Source: Homarus americanus (taxonomy: Eukaryota > Arthropoda > Malacostraca > Decapoda > Nephropidae). From it: 64,000 nucleotides of DNA. The stretch spans positions 576,001 through 640,000 of the forward strand of contig NW_024744482.1 of the NCBI RefSeq assembly GCF_018991925.1, written 5' to 3'. Every line of letters begins with the position of its first letter. The first letter of the stretch is position 1. Made by a program: the position numbers and the translations under genes. Under the pieces are notes generated by a model that was given only the letters and a program-made list of their open reading frames with translations, was not told the origin of the DNA and did no database searches. Shown here one piece after another: positions 13,829 through 25,725 of this stretch.

Positions 13829-13960
13829 GGGTACGGTAGATAAGTGGATACAGAACTCGCTTCCAATCCTAAGCAGTTGCTGGATCGCGCCTGAGGAACC
13901 TTACACTCCACTCAGCTGTGCAAAAAATATCGGTACCTAACTGTACAATTTAGGTAGTGA
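13829..13960 (+). mobile_element. tRNA-derived SINE (head plus body)
   Basis: TAGATAAGTGGATACAG (A-box-like) is followed by GGATCGCGCC (weak B box). A body segment CCACTCAGCTGTG then ends in CGGTACCTAAC. The same body, CCACCCAGTTGTG then AGGTACCAAC, follows the head of the minus-strand element near 62.6 kb, which defines a shared SINE family. It lies 108 bp from an inverted related head at 13651-13720. Confidence 0.6.
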
Positions 13961-14289
13961 AAGCGGTCGAGTGCAGTGCCGCCCACATTTTTCACCATTC
14001 ATCTATTATATCTATTCCCATTACACTCTCGGTGATGGGTGGATCAAGGAGTAAAGAAACCACAATGAAGGAGGAGATAATAGAGAGAGAACAGTGAGGG
14101 AGGTGTATGAATAAGGCAGCATCAAGAAGTAACCGCACGTACTAATTCACAACCTCAATTGGCGTAACCTGAATGACGAAATCCAGCGGTTGGAATAAAT
14201 GGAATAGGCTTACAAAAAATACGAGAGGCATTTAACCGCGACTCATTGTTTTATAGATAATTTTAGAAACTGTAAGAAGACGGTCAGAG

Positions 14290-14319
14290 TATGATATATA
14301 TACATATATATATATATAC
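14290..14319. repeat. (TA)n tract
   Basis: Short TA run with one TACA interruption. Confidence 0.85.
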
Positions 14320-14445
14320 TCTTTACATGTTAGGGTTGTCGTACACGCCATCTACTATCATCATTTTCTATTAAAATGGCATAAAGTAGTCATAAACACC
14401 GAGGGTTTTTTCTTGTTTTCCAGGTGTTTCCTATATTGGTTTCTT

Positions 14446-14447
<2 letters not shown>

Positions 14448-14526
<79 letters not shown>
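14448..14526. repeat. (CA)n microsatellite
   Basis: About 39 uninterrupted CA units. Confidence 0.95.
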
Positions 14527-14529
<3 letters not shown>

Positions 14530-14733
14530 TTTTCGGCTTACGCAACATGCAATCAAAATAATCCGCTATGGTGTTATCTTGTATCTGTGTCACTATATAT
14601 TTTACGTCCATGTAATATTCACCACATTACCGTCACAAGCCACAACGTACGAGAAGGCACGTGTGAAAACATCGAGAGATCATAGTTATTGTGTTATAAA
14701 ATAGGATTAAAATCTTCATATACTGCTATAAGA

Positions 14734-14801
14734 ACATACATACATACATACATACATACATACATACATACATACTCTCTACATACATACATACATACAC
14801 A
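14734..14801. repeat. (ACAT)n microsatellite
   Basis: Two ACAT blocks separated by a short CTCTCT insertion. Confidence 0.9.
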
Positions 14802-15190
14802 CATAAAATAAACACGCGATTTCAAGGGTGTCCCAAAGTATTCCCCTTGTAAGACGCCACCTTCCTGTACATCACGATGAACAGTAGCTCTTAAGCCATC
14901 CTGCTGTAAGGGTTAACACCAAGTCCCTACATCAGCTGAGCTTCTTATGATTATGTTAAGGGGCTGCCTCACTGATATAAATTCCACCTATTATTCTACG
15001 CCTGATTTAGTCCCCAAGCCCCAACGGGAGGACTCGGTTACCTGTTTAATAAGTTTGTTTTATTTTGAGAATCGTTCATAGCGGGGGAGAGATTCCACAC
15101 GAGTATTTACCTAACCTAACCTAACCTGGCACTGTTACATTAGCGTGTAAGAGGGTGTAGGTGGCTCAGTATGGTGTGTAGTGCCTTAAT

Positions 15191-15345
15191 GGTGAGCTGT
15201 GGTGTAATGGTCAGCATTCTCACCTCGCAAGCGAGCGGATCCGGGTTTAATTCCCGGGCAGGGTGAAACTGTGGGCAAGTTTCTTTACGCCATTTTCCTC
15301 TGTAATTGGGAACCTGGATGTTAATCAATTTGCGGATCGTATTCG
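15191..15345 (+). mobile_element. tRNA-Ala(CGC)-like SINE
   Basis: The A-box region is GTGGTGTAATGGTCAGC at 15199-15215. The anticodon stem 15219-15223/15231-15235 has one mismatch, and its 7-nt loop 15224-15230 carries anticodon CGC. The T arm 15241-15257 has a perfect 5-bp stem around TTTAATT. No acceptor stem pairs across the ends, so it is not a functional tRNA gene. Downstream, GGGCAAGTTTCTTTACGCC and then GGGAACCTGGATGTTAATC look like a SINE body, the latter comparable with the GGTACC body of the other SINEs here. Confidence 0.7.
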
Positions 15346-15599
15346 GGGGTAATGGTTAGCCAGTGCAGTTGGCGAGTTGTCCGGTCTTCTCGGACTATTC
15401 TTTGACACTGGGGTCACGCAGCTCGTTAACTTAGGGTGTGGTTGTTGTGTTGGCAACAGCTTCTACAAATTCACGCCTAGGTGGCCCTTGGACCGGCCAT
15501 CCTCGTTACACGAGGGGCAACCATTATAATTATGGAAGGAACTGTTTTATGAACTGATTTTGACCTTAGTTCAAGTTAATATACGACAGAATCCCCCAA

Positions 15600-15725
15600 A
15601 GTCATTATCATGGAGTGTAGAGAAGTGTACGGAGCACCACAGTACCAGTGTAGGGAGGAGTGTACGGGTGTAGGGGAGTGTTCAGGTCACCACAGTAACA
15701 GAATAGGGAGGAGGAGGGACTGTTT
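15600..15725. repeat. Two diverged copies of a 60-bp unit
   Basis: CACCACAGTACCAGTGTAGG (about 15635) is matched by CACCACAGTAACAGAATAGG (about 15688), each preceded by GTGTAC- or GTGTTC-type sequence. Confidence 0.5.
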
Positions 15726-15901
15726 TATGAGGTTATCTCCCCGCTAGTATCAGATATGAGTGGCCCAAGATTCCTCAGGAGTCATCAAGGTGTTGGCGTG
15801 TTGACAGCTCGGATAGTAGAGCCATCCTCGTGTATTAAGGCAGGAGGTTCAGCCGACCGAGACGAGGCTGCCTGAAGGTGGCCCGCGATGGTTCTGTCCT
15901 G

Positions 15902-16012
15902 ATATATTTGTATTAGTCTGTCATGTATTAAGGTGGGTGTGTTAGTATGTTGTATAAGAGGTTTGTATATAGTTTAGGTTCAACATTACGAGAGGAACTA
16001 ATACAAATATAT
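15902..16012. repeat. Inverted repeat, 16-bp perfect arms
   Basis: ATATATTTGTATTAGT at 15902-15917 is exactly complementary to 15997-16012. The interior is about 79 bp. It could be a small MITE or a chance foldback. Confidence 0.5.
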
Positions 16013-16480
16013 TTTTCGAAGGGGGTCTTACATGTGTTACTGATGTTATCAATTGTTATCTAAGGGTTAATGAAACGTTATCGGACAATTAGCTATCGTC
16101 TTGGTGGTTTAATTTAGGTTAGGTTAAGTTACGTTAAGTTAAGTATCCTTAAAATCGTTAATATTCCGAGACCTTAACGATATTCTTTGCCATACAAGGT
16201 GGTCAGCAATATATAGTCGGAACGATATGGTTAAAATAGCGATGATCAACAAAAGGAATTTTGATCTTCAGCTCCACATCGTTTATGACCTGATTTCTTA
16301 ACGTGATTCTCTACTTTTCGGTATGTTGAGAGAGTTGTCTTTGGTGAACTGACGCGGGAAGTTTAGTATTGAAGGTGTGGCTGTGAGTGTGAAGCACCAC
16401 TGGTCTCCTTTATGAAGGTCACGCCACTACTGTACCGTGTTGATGGCATTACATACAGTATATGTAGTACATATATACAC

Positions 16481-18009
<1,529 letters not shown>

Positions 18010-18010
<1 letters not shown>

Positions 18011-18390
18011 TTGTCTGGGAGTTACTGTGGGAGTAACAAGGGAGGGAAGTCACAACTGGAGTAACAAGGGAAGGGAAGTCACAAATGGAGTAACAAGGGG
18101 AGGGAAGTCACAAATGGAGAAACAAGGGGAGGGAGTAACAAGAGACAGTAGTCACTTAGGGAGTAGCAAGGGAGAGGAATCACAAAGGGATTTAGTAACA
18201 AAAGAAGGCAATAACAAGGGAGAGGAGTAAAAAGGGGGAGTAACAAGGGAAGGCAATAACAAGGGAGAGGAGTAACAGGGGAGGGAGTAACAGGAGAGAG
18301 GAGTAACAAGGGAAGCGAGGAACAAGGGAAGCGAGGAACAAGGGAGAGGAGTCACTAAGGGAGAGAAGTAACAAGGGAGGGAACCCACTC
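18010..18390. repeat. Degenerate purine-rich minisatellite
   Basis: Imperfect units such as GGGAGTAACAAGGGAGGGAA recur roughly every 15-27 bp about 17 times. Minus-strand Leu/Pro/Ser-rich frames are a by-product. Confidence 0.75.
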
Positions 18391-18612
18391 AGGCCACAAT
18401 AAGGGATGGAAGACATTACACAATATAATAATAACCTTCCCCACAGTCAAACATACAGCCGGGAGACCAACACATCCCCTTCAGGTAGAACGCGGTGTTG
18501 CCCGGTAAGATTTTCTCATTATTACTACCTGAAGACGTGTCACCCCCCGTAGTGTGCCGTCAACCTGCTCCTGCACACCGACCAGACAACTTCTGAAATA
18601 TATAATGCATAT

Positions 18613-18710
18613 TTGTTGTGTTTTTGTTGTTGTTGTTGTTTTTGTTGTTGTTGTTGTTTTTGTTGTTGTAGTTGTTTTTGTTGTTGTTGTTGTTTTTGTT
18701 GTTGTTTTTT
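18613..18710. repeat. (TTG)n with TTTTTG punctuation
   Basis: Blocks of (TTG)4-5 are separated by TTTTTG at roughly 18-20 bp spacing, giving a second-order repeat. Confidence 0.85.
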
Positions 18711-18729
18711 ACACCTGGCTATTAGTGGG

Positions 18730-18900
18730 AGGAGAAGTAGTTGTGTGGGTGAGGATAGTGGTAGTGGTGGTGGTGGTGGTGATGGTGGTGTAGTTGATAT
18801 GGTGGTGATGGTGGTGATGAGTATAGTGGTTGTAGTGGTGAGGATGGTGGTGGTGTTGTGGTTGTAGTAGTGGTGGTGGTGGTGGTGGTGGTAGGGAAGA
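18730..18900. repeat. GGT/GTG/GAT triplet-rich block
   Basis: Imperfect GGT triplets with ATG and AGT substitutions; the complement reads as His/Thr-rich frames. Confidence 0.85.
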
Positions 18901-19067
18901 GGGTAATGGTGATGTTGATGATGAAAAAGGAAAGAAAATGATAGGTAGTGAGAATAGTGATAATGGTGGATCGTAAGAGGGAGAGAGGAGGAAAAGGAGG
19001 AAAAAGGTGAGAGGTGGGAGAGGGAGAAGTAGTGAAGGTGGGAAGGAATAACAGGAGGAGAGACAAG

Positions 19068-19100
19068 CCCCACCCCACCCCACCCCACCCCACCCCACCC
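19068..19100. repeat. (CCCCA)n run, G4/i-motif-prone
   Basis: Six to seven perfect CCCCA units; the minus strand is (TGGGG)n, a strong G-quadruplex sequence. Confidence 0.9.
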
Positions 19101-19444
19101 TTTAACAGTCTATTCTAACACCTTACCTGCCGACACACTTACGTCATACAGGTGTAATTATCAATATAATAACTATGGCTATTTTCATTTACACCAACAT
19201 AATAAAAAAAAAAAAATCCCTTCTTGGTGTGAGTCATTTATTCTCATCTTATTTGTTCTGTGTTCATTATTGCATCTTATTATATTTGTATCTGTTCATT
19301 AATTAATTTATCATTAATTTATGTTGTTTTTGTTGATGAAGGAAAAGTCTACCTTGTTTTTGTGGACAGGTAAATTAATCAGTGTGGAGTATGTTTCTCG
19401 TCATACTATCGAGACTAGCTTGTTACGTTACTGTCGATGTTTGT

Positions 19445-19630
19445 AACTACCACTATATGTTGTTACCACTATATGTTACTACCACTATCTGTAATTACCA
19501 TAATCTTGTTCCACCACCATTATCCTACACCATCCATCATCCACCATCACCATTCCCCTCTTCACTATCACCATCTGCTACTACCACCATCCTGTGCCAC
19601 CATTGTCCTGTACGTTATCACCATCCGCCA
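19445..19630. repeat. Degenerate ACC/CAT-rich tract
   Basis: TACCACTATATGT-type and CACCATC-type units vary continuously and grade into the next minisatellite. Confidence 0.55.
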
Positions 19631-19687
19631 TTACTGCCGTACAGCCATAACATCACACCATACTTGAACATGGCCACAGCACTCACA

Positions 19688-19857
19688 CATCCTCCCTCAA
19701 TCTCCACCACCCATCACCCACATCCTCTCTCAATCTCCACCACTCACCACTACACCCTCCCTCAATCTCCACCACTCACCACCCACATCCTCCCTCAATC
19801 TCCACCACTCACCACCCACATCCTCCCTCAATCTCCACCACTCACCACTCACACCCT
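19688..19857. repeat. 33-bp minisatellite, 5 copies
   Basis: The core CATCCTCCCTCAATCTCCAC is followed by CACTCACCACC. Units differ by a few substitutions. Confidence 0.9.
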
Positions 19858-19929
19858 CAACACACCCACCATACCACTCCCCAGTATCTTTATTACTATA
19901 ATCTACCGCCCAACACCCCATAATTCTTC

Positions 19930-20013
19930 ACCTGCCTCCGCCCACCCTCCACCTGCCTCCGCCCAACACCCACCTGCCTCCGCCCACCCCCCACCTGCCT
20001 CCGCCCAACACCC
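19930..20013. repeat. About 20-bp minisatellite, 4 copies
   Basis: The unit CACCTGCCTCCGCCCA alternates between CCCTC/CCCC and ACACC endings. Confidence 0.85.
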
Positions 20014-20019
20014 ACCATC

Positions 20020-20962
20020 CTCCACCAATCAAAATACACCACCCAAAAATTCCCTAACCAACCACCACCTCCCACAGTCCAACTTATTATTAAATCATCT
20101 GCTCTATTTTAAACTAACATGTGGTGCTTGTCCAAACGCCTCAGTGTTATAATTTTCCCAGAACGTATTTTTGGTAAGGACGAAAATGGATGATTCCCCG
20201 ACGGTATGATTAGCGATACGAATACTGCCATTTTGAACAAAGCATCCGGCGGAAATTTAACTTCGGTATATCTTTTTTTTTTTGGGGGGGGGGGGTGAAG
20301 ACTGAAAGGAGTTTATTCTGACTGTGTGGGAGACTCTTCTTGTTATACATCGTTTCAACACGAAGAGGAAAAAAAAATTTTCCTCTTATCGACTAGATGC
20401 TGATCATTCCATTGTGTTGTTACAGCTGTTAGGGAATAACATCATGGGTAATATCTCACATTGGACGTTTAACACCTTAAAACCTCTAAATTATTTCATC
20501 GCGTTACCAGCAGATTGGTGATTAAGAGACCATTTTATGCACAACGATTCATTACATGTAAATTATCTACCGTGTACTGCCAACGAGGAGAACGGCTCCC
20601 AACGAGACCTCCATCAAAAACAATACCAATTTTATATAATATACGAGATATAATGTCAGTAGAGACGCCGGTGTCGGTCTTCCAAAAATTTCAACCAATT
20701 GCTACGCATATCATCCGCCATGACAAGATATCCGGTTCTTTTAGTGAAACCTTTTCCAACTTGAAGACGCCTGCATCCTGCCGGCCGGCCGTCGGTAAAA
20801 ACCAAGACAAACAAGTTCCCTGAGTGTTTGACCGGAGGAACTTTGTGTCCGTATATCTTGATGACGTGAGGAGTAATACTTTCACTTACTGTTTGTTCAC
20901 TATAACAACGCTCACAGCAGAAGGCTTGATGAACATCCCCGTTGTAGGAGTGTCTCATTTTG

Positions 20963-21004
<42 letters not shown>

Positions 21005-22200
21005 GGGTCAAAGCTTCGTCACCCTAAACTCGTCTTACTGTTCCGTCTTGACTTGTATCAGAGACTTACGGGACATAAATATTAGCAGTTCACCTCATTG
21101 ATCTACACTACCTACCTATTAAATGTATCCATAACCTGTTCTCTAAAACTATTTACGTATTGTTGTTTAAAATTAATTATTGTTAATGAAACAAACTGAC
21201 GATTATCTAAACAGTGAATGTGAGAAGCCGTCAGTTATCATCTTTTTAATAATTGCAAACGTCAATTATCTGCAGGAAGTCGATCTCGAAACTTTGCTGA
21301 TAATCGAGAGTCTACGTCACGTCAATAATCGATAATTACTACCTGTGGATAGTAGTCTAGATAATGGATGACTTATCTGTTATGGTACTGTGATATACGC
21401 AAAAGAATAACGCTGCTACACATTTTGGAATTAATAAAATAAATTAACCCTGAATATTACAAGTACTTTCCAAAATGGCCGCCACAACCGTCGTCATATA
21501 TGTAGCTTCTGTGGGTGTAAGGAGGGTAATGCCAGGCACAGGTGGTTGCTCGTGCTGGCGTTGTTTGTATTATGTTATAGGCGTGAAACAGGTTGCTCCC
21601 AAAAATGGCAAAAAACTCGTCTTTTAACAAAAAAACCCGAACCTCGCTGACTTCTTGTGGGTTAAAGTGTTTTTATGGTCAATTTTGTATTTTTTTTTGC
21701 GATTTCTGTAATTTCTGTTTTCTATAAGGACAGTAATATATTTCACACGTTCAATATTATAAAATGAAAGCTATTAAACTTAGATTCGTGTATTTTTAAT
21801 TATTTTTTCTATTAGTGAAGTCTATGAGAAACCGAGTGGATTATATAGTAAGGCGGTAGCGTATATTTAGCCCTTGACTGGTGTGAGTTTGGCGAGGAAG
21901 ATTTATAAACACAGGGAAGACACGGGAGAGGAAGAACAAGATCGAGAAAGAAATCACGATGATGTAGCCTATCTGTGTATCAGTGAAGAGAGTTTTTTGA
22001 GGAGCTATTTTTTGGCTACTTTGTTTCTGCCTTTTTTGGGCGGGTTTTATGAGTGGGTTTTGTGGGCGGGTTTTGTGGCGACATTTGGGGGCGGGTTTTT
22101 CTGTGTGTGTGTTTTTGGGGGGGGGTTATGGACAGGTTTTGTGGCGGGTTTCGTTTTTCACTGTCACTGCTGTGGTCATTTCCCTTCCTGGAGTAATAAC
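20020..22200. other. Spacer with TG tract, no firm gene
   Basis: Contains poly-T/poly-G (20271-20296) and (TG)n at 20965-21001. Two frames open on opposite strands over 20515-20958 show no motif I recognise. A YY1/Pho-like CAAAATGGCCGCC lies at 21472-21484. Confidence 0.45.
21262..21307. repeat. Hairpin related to the one at 25.3 kb
   Basis: 13-nt arms 21262-21274 and 21295-21307 pair with two mismatches around a 20-nt loop. Arm length, loop length and partial sequence (TCAATTATCTGCA) match the hairpin at 25297-25342. Confidence 0.45.
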
Positions 22201-22221
22201 AATGTTTCTCTTGTTTTACAG

Positions 22222-22355
22222 ATTTCCGCTTCTACTTTATGACGAGGACGGGAGACCAAGACGGTGTTGACAGCGATATACTCCACACTACAATTGTACT
22301 GGAGTCTACCTTGGCTGACGTTTGGCTGACATTTTCATCTGTCTGATACGACCAT
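22222..22355 (+). other. Candidate exon, unrecognised
   Basis: It is bounded by a strong 3' splice site (TTTCTCTTGTTTTACAG, AG at 22220-22221) and a donor-like ACCAT|GTAAGT after 22355. The frame starting at 22224 is open for 40 codons with non-repetitive composition (begins FRFYFMTRTGDQDGVDSD) and stops at 22344-22346, just inside the donor. A coding reading would therefore make this a last coding exon, or the segment is untranslated. I recognise no family. Upstream sequence is T/G-rich and downstream is a CA tract. Chance agreement of splice motifs is quite possible. Confidence 0.2.
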
Positions 22356-22395
22356 GTAAGTGTCAGCTGGTTGTTACTTGGCTGACTCAACCCGG

Positions 22396-22422
22396 TACAC
22401 ACACACACACACACACACACAC
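22396..22422. repeat. (AC)n microsatellite
   Basis: About 13 AC units. Confidence 0.9.
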
Positions 22423-22798
22423 GGCAGTCAGCCTTCAGTCGTCAACATATTTCTCCCTTTCTTAACTTGCTTCTCTCTTTCCCTCTATTTATTGTGGTCT
22501 CTCTTCCGTTCCTCCTTCCATGTACGTACCTCGTGAGTGCCTTTGTCTCTCACTCTCTCAGTAACTCGAGCCTTTACCGCGTCACTCAATACCCTGACGC
22601 CCCCGTCTGAGTTACCGGTTCTTGTAAATCATATTTCTCTATTTCCAACGATATCATGTCTCCTCGACGCCTCCCACGGACCCATGTAACACAGCCCAGA
22701 CGTCCAGTACATCCGTGTTACATAGAAGCGATGGTAAAGTGCGCCTCTCTTGCACAGATACGATGTTCACTACACCACAGTTACACAGACATGATGCC

Positions 22799-22994
22799 CA
22801 CTACACCTCGGGCATACACCAGGAAATACCCACTACACCTCGGGCATACACCAGGAAATACCCACTACACCTCGGGCATACACCAGGAAATACCCACTAC
22901 ACCTCGGGCATACACCAGGGAATACCCACTACACCTCGGGCATACACCAGGAAATACCCACTACACCTCGGGCATACACCAGGAAATACCCACT
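22799..22994. repeat. 32-bp minisatellite, 6 copies
   Basis: The unit contains ACACCTCGGGCATACACCAG followed by GAAATACCCACT. Copies are nearly identical (one GGGAAT variant). As 32 is not a multiple of 3, successive units are read in all three frames, so the open frames here are not evidence of a protein. Confidence 0.95.
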
Positions 22995-23439
22995 ATACCC
23001 GAGAGAGAAAAACACCCGACGAATGTTTCAAAATTCAATGTATTTTTTTTACCCCATATTTCGTAATAACATACAGGTAATTAGAAGCAGGTGAACTATT
23101 TTTATTTTGTTTTACTTTTTCTACTTTTTCTTGATTGACGAGAAAAAATTAATTAGATTTTATCATATACAGAAGAAAATACTTAAAATTTACTAAATAA
23201 CAGAGGAAAGAGATTGATTATTGTTATTTGAGATGTGAGTTACGAGAATTTTTTTTTTTTTTTTCGTTAGTTCTTCTTTATCTTCTTCATCCTGATTGTC
23301 TGGTTCTTATTGTTCACACGCCTGTTGTTTGGTCTTTTCTTCTCCACTGTTTTTTTTTTTTGGTCGTGTGCTTCTTCTCTTGTTATTCTGGATTTTCTCA
23401 TATCCATCTCGAACATATTCTCATTTTCTTTTTCTTTTT

Positions 23440-23442
<3 letters not shown>

Positions 23443-23524
<82 letters not shown>
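23443..23524. repeat. (CT)n microsatellite
   Basis: About 41 CT units, preceded by T-rich sequence. Confidence 0.95.
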
Positions 23525-23526
<2 letters not shown>

Positions 23527-23822
23527 CATTTGTTGGCTCTAGACTTAATTACTTGTTATTTATTTATATTTAGTGAATGCAAAATTACTTTCGTATTCAC
23601 TAACGTCAGAAGAATTGAAATTGGCAGGAAAATCAGAATGCTTAGACAATTTCATTAAGTTAAAATAACCAATTTGAAATAGTGATCCTGATTTACATTC
23701 ATAGAACATCCCACCTAACCTAACCTATCTTATCTCAGGGGAATTACTTTGTCCTTAAGAAAGATTGTTTTAGGTACATTAGGTAGATTCTTCATCTCAT
23801 ATTTTATTTCTTTGTTTTACAG

Positions 23823-24327
23823 GGTGAGAAGTTATTACCAGCAAGAATTAACAAGCAGCCGCCCGAGAGGGACACCCAAGACTGAGGCACTTCCATGTCC
23901 AAGAGAGGGTTAAGTTAAGTGCCAGTTAACCGGTTTAGAAACTTAACTGATTAACGTAACATTTTATTGTGTTGCAGTATTGCTGGTCAATGAACCACAT
24001 ATTTGTGAGTTGTTGACCCGTGAGCCTTGGTGTGTCAGGGGAGGATAATAGATGTTCTCTGTAGTGTACTAACACCTGCCCCGCCAGTGCTGGAAACGTA
24101 TAACGGTGCCAACTTCAGGTAGTGAGACACACTGAGGCTTGCTAAATGTTCAGCTTTAGGGAACAGTTCTACTAACACACATGTTTACAGGGCAGGTCCT
24201 AGTGTCTGTGTTGTGTTGTAGTCAGCACAGATGAGTAGTATTTTTATGTCACCTCAAGAAGACAAGTGAAGAAACAGCAAGAAAGTGTGATGGCGGAAGA
24301 AAAGGACCTTCGCCTAACACACACAAG
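23823..24327 (+). other. Candidate 5' exon with possible start codon at 24290
   Basis: A pyrimidine-rich acceptor (TTTCTTTGTTTTACAG) ends at 23822. A consensus donor, CACAAG|GTAAAT, follows 24327. Near the 3' end, an ATG at 24290 in good context (G at -3 and +4) opens MAEEKDLRLTHT and runs into the donor after 38 nt. Several upstream ATGs have very short frames, as is common in 5' UTRs. The exon is less repetitive than its surroundings. No following exon is recognisable in the window, and the 12 residues are too few to identify a family. This is an inference from local signals only. Confidence 0.22.
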
Positions 24328-24329
24328 GT

Positions 24330-25290
24330 AAATAGTTTTTTGTTTACATAACAGAAGGTTGAGGCATTGTGTTCACTTAATAGCCTCAGTCTGAACAGTT
24401 AAACTTGTCAACTAACTTCATAGTTTTCTCCTTAAGTCTCATATAAATAATTAACAGTTCATCAAAATAAAAAGATGAAAACTGTTGCCAAGATTTTATT
24501 AAGAAGAATAATGTTACCATTCTCTCTCTCTCTCTGATTTTTTTAATACTCTCTATATATAATTTTCTTTATCAATAAAAGTCAACGGAACGTAAATGCA
24601 ACAAATTTTTCAGGACATATTTCACTAGACAGGTTCAGTTTCTTCTATGTACAGTATCTAAAAAGGAAAACATATCTGTATTCCACATTGGTTATAGTAA
24701 TACAATGTGTAGGTACAGGTACAGGGTAATGTGTACCGCCCAGAGCTTGTTCAGTTGTATCTGGAAGTGTTAGGTTAGGTTAGGGAGGGAGAAGTCAGGT
24801 CCCTGGTGATGGAATTTGGTGACATTATTCCTGGGAACTGTGTCTTATACTTATAGTTTTAAGCTACACTTCTCCCTGTTATTCTTAGTTCTCCTCTATT
24901 TGTACTTTTCCACGGTTATTGGTCCTGTTCTTCTCCTCTTGTCATTAATGCTTAACTGTTTCTTATCCTTCCCACATACATTTCCTCGTCTTTTCGTCAT
25001 TCACTTTTTCCATTCTCCTGTGTTTCTTATCCTTCTCACAGACCATCTCCTCCTCTTCTTATCGTTGTACCTTCTCCTCCTCTTCTCCTCTCTACTGAAG
25101 GGTATAAATAACTGCACTGTAAACAAGACAGAATACCGCTAACAGTACAGCGCATGATTCTCTTGTATGTTATTGCATGATCATTATGTAATACGTTAAT
25201 GATATCTATTATTTTAATTCAATTTACATTATACCCTCAATTTTCCACTTAGTCAGTTAACCGGAAACGCCAGGTAGCCGCAAAGAAAAA
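24330..25290. other. Spacer, no gene seen
   Basis: AT-rich with a TTAGG triplet at 24770-24785 and a T/C-rich stretch 24840-25100 whose Leu/Phe/Ser-rich frame is compositional. Confidence 0.5.
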
Positions 25291-25296
25291 TAAAAA

Positions 25297-25342
25297 TCGA
25301 TTACCCGCAAGAAATCTGTCCTCAAACTCTGCGGGTAATCGA
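25297..25342. repeat. Perfect 13-bp stem hairpin, 20-nt loop
   Basis: TCGATTACCCGCA at 25297-25309 is exactly complementary to 25330-25342. A diverged equivalent with the same stem and loop lengths lies at 21262-21307. Confidence 0.6.
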
Positions 25343-25449
25343 AATTGTATTGTGTATCTTCCGTGGTTAGTGTTTACTTTACACATAGAAGCAATTGTTT
25401 GTCTGGGGACGCATTTATATAAGGTTCAAATCAAACAATTACACGTGTA

Positions 25450-25641
25450 GAGTCACCCTAAAAAACTATGTGTACTTGGGGGTGATCGATGAATTTCAGA
25501 TTGAACACTATGAATCCTGTTGTCTCGGTAGGGTTGTCAAAATCCTCCGTCCGTTGTGTCATATTTTTTCAACAGAATTTTGTATAGATTGTTTTTTTGA
25601 GTGACTGAACCTTTGAGAATAAATACCTGATTAGTTTCTTG
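25450..25641 (+). mobile_element. Mariner-like MITE, copy A
   Basis: The left end AGTCACCCTAAAAAACTATG and right end (complement of CAGTCACTCAAAAAAACAAT, ending 25607) form imperfect terminal inverted repeats of about 25 bp. The whole segment matches the minus strand of 52554-52743 closely, including the internal GGTAGGGTTGTCAAAATCCT. Homology continues about 34 bp past the right terminal repeat (AACCTTTGA, AATAAATAC, TGATTAGTTTCTTG). So either the true element is longer or both copies sit in the same host repeat. Confidence 0.7.
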
Positions 25642-25725
25642 TCTTGTCATTCTTTGTAGGAGTCAAGATTTAATCCCTAATTAGTCTCTTGGGATTTTAG
25701 GAGTTGCACTTAATCCATAATTACT

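Noticed and set aside
15191..15266. Functional tRNA-Ala gene
   Set aside because: The T and anticodon arms are good but the acceptor ends do not pair, and SINE-like body sequence follows.
18540..19098. 182-codon His/Thr/Gln-rich minus-strand frame
   Set aside because: It is built from GGT, TTG and CCCCA repeats read on the other strand; there is no domain.
19382..20152. 256-codon Pro/His/Thr/Ser-rich plus-strand frame, the longest in the window
   Set aside because: It crosses three different minisatellites and ACC-rich sequence, with stop-poor composition rather than coding constraint.
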